From NCBI GenBank assembly GCA_032622095.1, contig CP136067.1:123541030-123605029 (forward strand): 64,000 bases of DNA, read 5' to 3'. Shown here in pieces: positions 55,563 through 64,000 of this stretch (the first letter of the stretch is position 1; every line of letters starts with the position of its first letter). The DNA is from Siphonodentalium dalli. Its lineage: Eukaryota; Mollusca; Scaphopoda; Gadilida; Siphonodentaliidae. The notes beneath the pieces were generated by a model. That model saw only the letters and a program-made list of their open reading frames with translations. It searched no databases and had not been told where the DNA came from. Made by a program: the position numbers and the translations under genes.

Positions 55563-55642
55563 AATTAACCTTTTCTTCACTAAATGGATTCTCCCACTCA
55601 GTTATAAAAATATATATATTGGAATGGTCTATTATTCATTTG
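55563..55642 (-). repeat. Dispersed repeat fragment
   Basis: TTAACCTTTTCTTCACTAAA, TGGATTCTCCCACTCAGTTA and TTGGAATGGTCTATTATTCA are the reverse complement of the pieces at 903-976 and 54948-55006. It is non-coding. Confidence 0.6.
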
Positions 55643-55808
55643 GAAGGGTGTTCAGTATGACGAAAAGTGCTAAAAAATTCATATGCATTGGTGCAAAATG
55701 TTCAGATAATAAGTTCAACTATGCTTGTTTGTTTTTCTAAGGGAGCTACTCGTCAATGTGTATTTGGTAATAGAAAGGGTTATGAGACATTTACTAAACA
55801 GATAAGTA

Positions 55809-56021
55809 CAGTAATGCTCTAAATAATCGACTCCTTAACCACAGCAGAATTATGGGTAATTTTTCAGGATTTAGTCGGAAATATGGCTTATTGCCATTCA
55901 TCGGAAAGCTCTCAGTGAGAGCTTTCCGATGAATGGCAACAAGCGATATTTCTGACTAAATCCTGAAAAATTACCCATAATTCTGCTGTGGTTAAGGAGT
56001 CGATTATTTAGAGCATTACTG
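55809..56021. mobile_element. Mariner-type foldback MITE, near-perfect palindrome
   Basis: TA-flanked. The ends CAGTAATGCTCTAAATAATC and GATTATTTAGAGCATTACTG share the private GCTC/GAGC variant. The arms match almost completely around AAGCTCTCAGTGAGAGCTTT. It is non-coding. Confidence 0.86.
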
Positions 56022-56023
56022 TA

Positions 56024-56662
56024 AAACTAATATGAAATACAAGGATTCTGAATAAAACTCCAGATGTGTCATGATAACAAATATTGTTTTTCTTTAAGCC
56101 TGTCAATCACACATGGCATGCTACAGTGCTGGTATATTTATTAGGCCAAAACAAAAAACTTTCCTGTTTCCGATAACATTGGGATAATTTTTCAGAGGCA
56201 GGCAGGGCATTTTGTCAGCCGTAAGTGATACAATAGTGTAGTCACGGTCCCATGAAATATGGTAGATCAATGTGTATTGAAAATGAGCCAAGCATTGGAT
56301 AAAAACATGCTGCCCCTTGAATTCATTTACTCTGCAGTAAGATCTCTACCAATGTTGAGCTTAATAACTGACATATTTTTGTTTTGGGACTGGGAAAAAC
56401 GATATATATTCACATTGACACTCTAACAGGTAACTTAACAGGTAACTATAGACTAGCCTTCTGGAGAAAATTTAAAAAAAAATTGAGACAGGCAAGAAAA
56501 TCTCAGCCAGGCAAGGTATCGGAAACAAAGATTTTTTTTTTTTTTACCTTACTCCAGCTTACTCTGTGTTGCTCTGACATGATCAATATTTTTAGCTATC
56601 TGTCTTTATAAATCCAAAAGGGAGTGGATGGTCTGTAATTTATATTTATAAACTGCTTAACC
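56024..56662. other. Intronic stretch without a recognised feature
   Basis: Upstream of the CYB5R exon. A plus-strand frame at 56384-56611 starts MGLGKT but shows no domain and ends in low-complexity sequence, so I do not call it. A T run lies at 56532-56545. Confidence 0.35.
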
Positions 56663-56922
56663 TTAACCCTTTCAAAATGAGCTGCGCTGGTACAACATTA
56701 AAGATCCTGGGCTAGTGCTTTCTCTTATATATGTGAGTCTCTAATAGGAGCCTCGCATATGTATGAGAGTGCACTGAGTTTCAAGGTCAAGGTAAATATT
56801 GTTAGACCAATGTATTGTCTTATATATGCGAGTCTCCCTATGGGAGACTCGCATATATAAGAGAATTCATTGGCACAGGGTTTTCACAAAATTTCAGGAA
56901 GCTCCCATCATGTAAGGGTTAA
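56663..56922. mobile_element. piggyBac-like MITE with TTAA flanks, beside a CYB5R exon
   Basis: TTAA at 56663-56666 and 56919-56922 flanks CCCTTTCAAAATGAGCTGCG ... AAGCTCCCATCATGTAAGGG. The interior has one degenerate and one good palindromic core (TTATATATGCGAGTCTCCCT and its inverse). This copy shows that the core belongs to a TTAA-inserting family. Its right end lies 42 bp before the CYB5R 3' splice site, so it borders the likely branch-point region. Confidence 0.82.
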
Positions 56923-56964
56923 TGCTTATCCCATTGACTTTATATGACATTATGTGTTTTTCAG

Positions 56965-57111
56965 GGCATCCCGGTTGTGGTTGGAGCAGCTATTCTTGGT
57001 GCTGCAGCTATCGCTGCCAAGGTCTTCATTTTCGGAAAGAAAAAAGAAACAAAACTTGTAGCATTAGAAGACTCAACCAAAAAATATCCACTCAAACTGG
57101 TTGACAAGGAG
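56965..57111 (+). CDS. CYB5R: CYB5R exon: membrane anchor and start of the reductase
   Basis: An acceptor GTGTTTTTCAG precedes and a donor GTGAGA follows this 147-bp, phase-0 exon. It encodes GIPVVVGAAILGAAAIAAKV (a hydrophobic anchor), FIFGKKKETK (positive stop) and LVALEDSTKKYPLKLVDKE. The last block matches the NADH-cytochrome b5 reductase N-terminus (L.LEDP..KYPL.LIDKE), just before the FAD-binding barrel. The enzyme passes electrons from NADH through FAD to cytochrome b5 at the ER or outer mitochondrial membrane. The following exon (expected SHDTRRFRF-like) is not found before 64000, so the rest lies to the right. Confidence 0.87.
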
Positions 57112-57173
57112 GTGAGATATCATTCCAAAATAAAATCCATTATACCTGTGTTACTCAGTGCATAATCCATTTT

Positions 57174-59165
57174 TAGCTCAACTTTACTTTGTAAATTTGA
57201 GCTATTGCCATGGCTTGGTATCCGTCGTGCATGTGTATGTGCGTGTGTGCGTGATTCGTCAACAATTTCCTTTAGCACGGGCTACAGTTCGTACATTTGG
57301 TCCGATTATTATGAAATTTGTCATGGATGTTGACATTGACATGTAGATGGGAACGAGTCATTTTGGAGTTATTCGGAAAAAAACATGGCCACCAGAGGCC
57401 ATCTTGGATTTCAAAATTCAATCCATTAGCACGGGCTACAGGCCGTACTGTTTGTCTTATTGTCATGAAATTTGTCATGGATGTTAATATTGACATGTAG
57501 ATGGGAACGATTAATTTTGGGGTTATTCGGCCAAAAAACATGGCCGCTGGCAGCCATCTTAGATTTAACTTTTTGCATGACTAATCCTTTAGCACGGGCT
57601 ACAGGTCGTACCTTTGGTCAGATCATCATGAAATTTGTCATGGATGTTAACAATGACCTCTAAATGGGAACGAGTCATTTTGGGGCCATTCGGCCAAAAA
57701 ACATGGCCGCCAGCAGCCATCTTGGATTTTACTCTTTGTATGACTAAATCCTTTAGCACGGGCTACAGGTCGTACCTTTAGTCTGATCATCATAAAATTT
57801 GTCATGAATGTTAATAATGACATGTAGATGGGAACGAGTCATTTTGGGGTCATTCGGCCAAAAAACATGGCCGCCAGCAGCCATCTTTGATTTTACTCTT
57901 TGTATGACTAAATCCTTTAGCACGGGCTACAGGTCGTACCTGTGGTCTGATCATCATAAAATTTGTTGAAATTAGAATGTAGATGGGAACGAGTCATTTT
58001 GGGGTCAATCGGACAAAAAACATGGCCGCCAGCAGCCATCTTGGATTTCAAAATTTAATCCATTAGCACAGGCCACAGGTCATACTGTTTGTCTGATCAT
58101 CATGAAATTTGTCATGGGTGTTAATATTGACATGTAGATGGGAACGAGTCATTTTGGGGTCATTCGGCCAAAAAACATGGCCGCCAGCAGCCATCTTGGA
58201 TTTTACTCTTTGTATGACTAAATTCTTTAGTACGGGCTACAGCTCGTACCTTTAGTCTGATCATCATAAAATTTGTCATGGATGTTAAAAATTACATGCA
58301 GATGGGAACGAGGAATTTTGGGGTTATTCGGCAAAAAAACATGGTCGCCAGCAGCCATCTTGGATTTTACTCTTTGTATGACTAAATCCTTTAGCACGGG
58401 CATACAGGTTGTACCTTTAGTCTGATCATCATAAAATTTGTCATGAATGTTAATAATGACATGTAGATGGGAACGAGACATTTTGGGGTTATTCGGCCAA
58501 AAAACATGGCCACCAGCAGCCATCTTGGATTTTACTCTTTGTATGACTAAATTCTTTAGCATGGGCTACAGGTCGTACCTTTAGTCTGATCGTCATAAAA
58601 TTTGTCATGGATGTTAACAATGACATGTAGATGGGAACAACTCATTTTGGGGTCATTCGGCCAAAAAACATGGCCGCCAGCAGCCATCTTGGATTTTACT
58701 CTTTGTATGACTAAATCCTTTAGCACGGGCTACAGGTCGTACCTTTAGTCTGATCATCATGAAATTTGTCATGGCTGTTGAAATTGGAATGTAGATGTTA
58801 ACAATGACATGTAGATGGGAACGAGTCATTTTGGGGGTCATTCGGCCAAAAAACATGGCGCCAGCAGCCATCTTGGATTTACTCTTTGTATGACTAAATC
58901 CTTTAGCACGGGCTACAGGTCGTACCTTTAGTCTGATCATCATGAAATTTGTCATGGATGTTAACAATAACATGTAGATGGGAACGAGTCATTTTGTGGT
59001 TATTCGGCCAAAAAACATGGCCGCCAGCAGCCATCTTGGATTTTACTCTGTGTGTGACTAAATTCTTTACTGCTCATTTTTACCCTCCTTTTTAATCTCT
59101 CTATTCATTGCTCATCACAATAAAATTACCTTCTTTACAAAGTTGAGCTACAGTGTCATTGACAC
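57174..59165 (-). repeat. Second copy of the satellite-bearing element, inverted and shorter
   Basis: It begins with the TAGCTCAACTTTACTTTG hairpin (57174-57204) and a GTGTATGTGCGTGTGTGCGT run. About 11 monomers follow in reverse complement of the first array (TTTAGCACGGGCTACAGGTC, ATGGGAACGAGTCATTTTGG, AACATGGCCGCCAGCAGCCA, TCTTGGATTTTACTCTTTG). It ends AAGTTGAGCTA plus CAGTGTCATTGACAC (to 59165). The termini match the PPP1R2 intron copy. It starts 62 bp after the CYB5R donor. Confidence 0.85.
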
Positions 59166-59352
59166 TTTCATTTTACATTCTTTAACAATTGTTTATCATT
59201 TTTTTTTATCATTTTTTCGTAATTCTTAACAATTTCATAATTTTTTTCCTACATTCTTTATCAATTTTTATCATTATTTCTTACATTTTTTAACAATTTT
59301 TTGTTATCATTTTCTTACATTTTTTAACAATTATAAAAAATATTATAAGATT
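59166..59352. repeat. T-rich simple sequence (AACAATTTTTTATCATT)
   Basis: Loose repeats of TACATTCTTTAACAATT and TTTTATCATT over about 180 bp join the satellite element to the next palindromic MITE. It is non-coding. Confidence 0.55.
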
Positions 59353-59475
59353 TGTTAGGCCAATGCATTCTCTAATATATCCGAGGCGACCTATGGTTGA
59401 CTCACATATATAAGAGAATGCATTGGCACAGGGTTTTCGCAAAAATTCAGGAAGCTCCCGTCATGGAAGGGCTAA
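59353..59475. mobile_element. piggyBac-like MITE fragment with the palindromic core
   Basis: GTTAGGCCAATGCATTCTCT and the inverted arm AAGAGAATGCATTGGCACAG are followed by GGGTTTTCGCAAAAATTCAG, GAAGCTCCCGTCATGGAAGG and GCTAA. The right end is a mutated AAGGG-TTAA. The left terminus is lost in T-rich sequence. Confidence 0.68.
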
Positions 59476-60590
59476 GTACAAAATTCACCATCGAACAAAT
59501 AAAAGTAGAATTGAGCATTTATTTGTACCCCGAGATCACTACCGCTTTTAAAGATGCATAATCTGATTAAGCACCCCTCAATTACTATTGATTTGGATTC
59601 GGGGGTAAAAAATATTTGATTCGAGTCGAGGAACCCACCTATCAAAGCTCAGAGTTATTAGATATCGATTTTTGAAATCTATTATTTTTCACCATCAAGA
59701 CTTATTAGTGGCGCAGTAATAAGTCGACGAGCCGAATGTCTCAGACCAAATTGGAGATGAAGATGGATAACTCTAAAATCAAGAGGCATTGTGTTGATAA
59801 TAAGGCCAATTTTTGTCGAACAACATGTTAAATAAATAACACGTTTCGGACAATTTTATACTAAAGTTGACATAATTTTTGGGCAATTAATTGATTCTGA
59901 TAACTGAAGCGGCATTTCTAAAACTGTTGTTGTTGTTGGAAACTGTTTATATGGGAACCATCGAATTGGATTGAGTATTTTAATGTCTATATACATGCAA
60001 TGACAAGGAATGCAATTTATATGATAAAAAAAAAACAGTTGTCACGTTAGTCCAAGTCTTCTCGTACTAAAGCCGGCTAAGATATTGGGATGGAGGTGCC
60101 GGTCTTTAGTCCGAGTTCCAGGCCCATGCATTCCTATGACACGACTTAAGCGTTAGTGACCCGCTCAAATAAAACCACAATTATATGAAATAAAATATCA
60201 CAATTGCGACAATAAAAGATATTTTCCGCAGAAGACATGCTATTTGATCTGAACCCCACATCAGTTGTGAATTGAAAGCGGTAATTTAATGCGAAAAGAG
60301 ACATTTACCGCAATGTTTACAAATTTTTAAAAGTATGCGAACTCAGTTGACCTCGCGAACTGTGTTCGGCATTTTCCGTTGAAAATATTCCGTAGATTTT
60401 CGACTGACAACGCAAATTACGATGAATTCTCCATTGTAATCGTAATTATGTGTGTCAATAAATAAAAAATAAATAGATTAATTAAACTTTGAAGATATAA
60501 ATGTAATACATTAAATAAATTACGGGGAATTACAACCCTCTCAAAGTTTAAAACAGTGTAAACACAACGAGCATTAGAATAAATAATATG
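59476..60590. other. Intronic or intergenic stretch without a recognised gene
   Basis: AT-rich. A fragment at 60064-60090 (GCTAAGATATTGGGATGGAG) matches part of the hairpin at 30.55 kb. I looked for the next CYB5R exon here and did not find one. Confidence 0.4.
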
Positions 60591-60599
60591 GTTCTACAT

Positions 60600-62930
60600 T
60601 TCCCACATTTGGTGGACTTCAGCGAAATTAATATATATACTAAGCGAACAGAGCAATATACTGCTCTTGTTAAGCACACAAAAAATCAAACAAAATTTGT
60701 ATAAATTTTTAACCTTAAGTTTGAAAAGTCCCACTAAAACGGAAGAACTATATTTCGAAACTGTGTGATTCGGTTCTCCGATTATTTTATCAACACAAAA
60801 GTCAAAATGCACATGGATGAAAATCACACGCATGGCAAGTCAGACACAAGAGTTCTAATTTGCTCCAATTTTGACAAGTTGCTTGCGAAAATTGTCAACA
60901 AAACTACCTTTCTGATCCTCCATTATGTCATTAAGTTTTTAGTGCGGGAATTCACGCTACTGCCCAGCGGCGATAACCACGCCTGCGATAAATTGCCAGA
61001 CTGAATTATAGCAGGTTAGACATCACACGCCGATATGTCTGACAACAAGGAACGGCGTGTTTCAAATTTGGTGGACTTACCACCAGAATTCGCTGGATTT
61101 TTCTTCAATTCGACTTGTACTTCATTGAAATCGCGACAACAAGAATACAATTACTTTAGTGAAGGCTACATACATTCAGTTTCAATGTTTATTTGCGACG
61201 ACAAGCGCTTTATTGGGGCAAATTACCACCGAAGCATGATGAAAAATGAACCTGCACATGGGCGTCGATTTTGAGATAAATTGTTCGATAATTTCGGATA
61301 TTCACTGTTCTTGTCAAGCTGGATATGTAACACATAATAAATATTTAATGTTATTATAATATATCTCTTCACAATAGACACACGATCTATCAATTTATCG
61401 ATGGTGTACCATACAATTTCGATAAAAATTAGAGGACTTGTATGTTTTCATCCGTTGTAGTCAGTTTTTTGTACTTTTTCGAAGATGCACCATACTGGTA
61501 TCAAAAAGTGTTCCATGTCATAATTGATTGTTTTTTTCTGGGTAACTGATTGTTTTTTTCTGGATAATGATACATATTCTAATAGATGGGCAATATTGGA
61601 TCCTATACTGGACTTATGAATGTGAACGTATTGATCATATATGGAGATGGTTTTGTCATCGACCGCCTTCAACCTCTTTGACTAAACTATCTATCTATAC
61701 GTACGTAGCAGCCCACCATCATTCCCGATACACCAAAGCATCTGATATTTGTTTTTTTCTTTATTAACTGATTAGTCACTAATTTAGAATTTGAAAATAC
61801 CACGTCTATACAGAAAGTGGGGGCAATTCCATAGACATAGGTTCCAATACATACGGCATATATTGCTATATAGTGTTTATATATGTCCTAGAATAATATA
61901 GGGACTGTTTGCCGTGTGTACGGAGCCTCTGCGTGTTGTAACTTGTAATAATTTTCAATTTTCAAATGACGTAGAGCAGACCACCCTATTCCAAGAAGGG
62001 CGTTATGGAACAACATCTGTACAATATATAATAATCCTTTTATATCAGACAAAAAGAACGCCCTTATCCATGCCACGTGGATGTGTACTAGTATGGGCTA
62101 TGTAAAAACGTGACTTATATATCTGAGGAATTAATAAAGACATTTAAATTAAAAAAATATTTTATAATAACAATTAATAATCTTCATAATTGGCACATTG
62201 CGCATATAGAACAAACATGTTTCAGTATATTGAGAAATTATTTTTCATATCACAGTTCCCTATTATTCCATTGGTCTGTCATAATGTTTGTGTATGTAAG
62301 TCCGCGTATAAATGCCATGAATACCATTTATTCACAAAATATACCAATAAATGCTGTATAATGTACCAAATCTAACCATCACAAATCCGAAAGCTATCAG
62401 GGAGAGGCGCCCTAATCATCCTGTATTAATCGATAACAGGTGAATTTAACAGGTGCTGTCATATACTTTGGCCATTGTAGTGTCCCTCTTTCCCCAAACA
62501 AATCATCCCTTGGAGATTACAACACTATGTGGTACATTATCTCAAATGTGTACATAGTTTGATTTGATAGTTTTAATATAATAAGCTTATCTATAGCACT
62601 TCCTAATCCCCTCATCGTATTTCCAGTTGTCACTTCTCTATCTCGTGCAGCATGACATTTCCAACGTTCATAATTTACTAATCCAAAAAGCCCATAGGGC
62701 GAAGCTTTCGCATTCTGTTACTGTTATATTATTATATTGTGTCAACTAACATGAAACCAATACTCTTTTATACAAAACAAAATCAAAGCGACATAAAGTA
62801 AGCTGGTAAAATGAGTTTGTTTTGTCTAACCGCCTGTTCGCAGAAGCGACTATTGCTCCAGGCTGTATAATGCAATTATCTCATTGGCTCACACAGCTAA
62901 TTGCGGTAGGGTCAATTGTTCTCAAAGCAC
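60600..62930 (+). repeat. Longest copy of the dispersed 1.9-2.3 kb repeat
   Basis: Bases 60600-60950 match (inverted) 11515-11870, and 60950-62930 match (inverted) 37345-39275. This copy thus links two partial copies into one repeat of at least 2.3 kb. The 38.5 kb copy diverges at GTAGCGTGAATT and the 11.5 kb copy at CCCGCACTAAAAAC, which are adjacent points. No inverted termini were recognised. Confidence 0.75.
61035..61274 (+). pseudogene. SWIM/YqaJ-type ORF fragment, frameshifted copy
   Basis: It encodes the same product as the fragment at 38877-39179 (MSDNKERRVSNLVDLPP, YFSEGYIHSVSMFICDD, RSMMKNEPAHG). Here it has one extra G (CACATGGGCGTCG against CACATGGCGTCG near 61260), so it ends early as HGRRF. 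The other copy reads on as HGVDFEI, indicating which frame is ancestral. Family assignment is by remembered motif pattern only. Confidence 0.4.
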
Positions 62931-63350
62931 CGGGAAACTGGACTTTGCGGCGATCGGTTTTGGCTATTTTGTTCGGAAAACCCCGCGCTATATATAGAAA
63001 CGGAAACTAGAATACTCAGAACAAACACCGGACAATGCCGAAGTTCTTCGGAACCTGAGTTCGGTTTTCAGTTAAGTAAACAAACAGAAAAAACAACGAT
63101 GTTTGTGGCAATCAACCGGAATATTCTATGTGTAATTTAACATTAAAGTTAGACTGGTTAGACATTAGACATTAACTGGTCTAATTAAGGACATCAAAGG
63201 TGACAAATCTCGTTGTCTCACTGAAGTGTTGACTACAACTGTATGGTGTATTTGCTATATGGCATACTTTTGCTATTGGTTTCTGATACTAGTATCTGTC
63301 TTGCATCACGGCAGAGACCACATGATATAACCATTTCATCGCGATAACTA
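62931..63350. other. Short stretch without a recognised gene
   Basis: Two overlapping plus-strand frames (62822-63010, 62916-63140) have no support. Between the dispersed repeat and the next MITE I see nothing else. Confidence 0.35.
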
Positions 63351-63598
63351 CAGTAATGCTCTAATTAATCGACCTCTTAACCACAGCAGAATTATGGATA
63401 ACTTTTCAGGATTTAGTCGGAAATATGGCTTGTTGCCATTCATCTGAAAGCTCTCGGCTATGGCTTGTTGCCATTCATCTGAAAGCTCTCGCCGAGAGCT
63501 TTCCGATGAATGACAACAAGCCATATTTCCGACTAAATCCTGAAAAGTTACCCATAATTCTGCTGTGGTTAAGAGGTCGATTAATTAGAGCATTACTG
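63351..63598. mobile_element. Mariner-type foldback MITE with a duplicated centre
   Basis: TA-flanked. The ends CAGTAATGCTCTAATTAATC and GATTAATTAGAGCATTACTG share private variants in both arms. The centre has an extra direct copy of ATGGCTTGTTGCCATTCATC (63425 and 63461). Confidence 0.84.
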
Positions 63599-63713
63599 TA
63601 TATTACGATGCATCGTGATTTTAGTTCACGACTCAATGCCTAGCACCAAGAGTTTTAGTTTTGGATTGTTGCCAAAATGATATCAATGTCACCAGCAGCT
63701 ACATGCAGTGATC

Positions 63714-64000
63714 AAGCCCGAGTTTAATGTGCCTGTCATTTTCAGAATGAGGTCCCCAGAGGGTGAATTAGTGACGCTATCCCTCATAGCGGGCTAGCAT
63801 ATCTAAACTCACCCTCTGGGGACCTCATTCTGCTTAGGCCACATCTTCTCTGGAATGTTTCTTCTTCATATAGATTCTATTTTTTTTTTAGTTTAGTTTC
63901 TCTATATCCCCAAATTGGCAGACGACATAATCGAGGTTCCCAATGGGAGGTACATTACAATGTTCACCATTTAGGAACTTCAATCTGAGTATGTTTCCCA
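63714..64000. mobile_element. hAT-like foldback MITE, cut by the window end
   Basis: The left end CAAGCCCGAGTTTAATGTGC, one inner palindrome (63747-63832) and the start of the internal segment (ATATCCCCAAATTGGCAGAC) are present. It belongs to the same subfamily as the copies at 139-612 and 1005-1435. The right half lies outside the window. Confidence 0.72.

Noticed and set aside
56384-56611. Plus-strand frame beginning MGLGKT
   Set aside because: It looks superficially like a helicase motif start but is followed by unrelated sequence and a T run, with no homologous continuation.

Overview
The window is animal nuclear DNA, AT-rich and loaded with repeats. It most likely comes from a bivalve or another lophotrochozoan. 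Reasons: host genes are split into short exons with GT-AG introns; foldback MITEs, LINE fragments and a tRNA-derived SINE are abundant; and degenerate intronic tandem repeats end in GGACGGACGGAC-type tails next to TAGCTCAACTTT-type termini, which I associate with bivalve genomes. The species assignment is inference.

Host genes. (1) PPP1R2 (protein phosphatase inhibitor 2) lies on the minus strand. Three phase-compatible coding exons are visible at 12336-12121, 10748-10651 and 3355-3222; the first exon, with the start codon, was not found. (2) A cytochrome b5 reductase (CYB5R family) lies on the plus strand. One clear exon at 56965-57111 encodes the membrane anchor and the start of the reductase; a probable 8-codon first exon is at 48238-48261; the catalytic exons lie beyond the right edge. 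(3) An intronless plus-strand gene at 23455-25854 encodes four tandem NADAR (YbiA-like) domains. It is the most unusual gene here.

Layout. 0-3.2 kb: MITEs and inverted repeats. 3.2-12.3 kb: PPP1R2, whose last intron holds a 4.4 kb array of about 164-bp monomers. 12.4-21.6 kb: minisatellite, foldback elements and an old degenerate tandem repeat, with no confident gene. 21.7-29.1 kb: the NADAR gene between two 5'-truncated LINEs of one family that point away from it. 29.15-30.04 kb: a Mutator-like foldback element with a 9-bp target duplication. 33.3-35.3 kb: two long hAT-like non-autonomous elements. 36.5-41 kb: a composite inverted-repeat region holding a ~1.9 kb repeat, which recurs inverted at 60.6-62.9 kb and carries fragments of a SWIM/YqaJ-type ORF. 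41-43.2 kb: a diverged relative of the 164-bp satellite, interrupted by a SINE. 43.5-48.2 kb: foldback elements. 48.2-64 kb: the CYB5R locus with MITEs, minisatellites and a second, oppositely oriented copy of the 164-bp array.

Most of the window is transposon and satellite DNA shaping the introns of two housekeeping genes. One MITE inserted exactly across a PPP1R2 splice donor, and the CYB5R exon has a repeat within about 60 bp on each side. The tandem-NADAR gene is the best candidate for new biology: the family removes ADP-ribose from guanine or cleaves related N-glycosides, and bivalves are known to make guanine-directed DNA ADP-ribosyltransferases (CARP-1). A protective role is therefore worth testing. 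All calls are from reading the sequence; no database search was possible.
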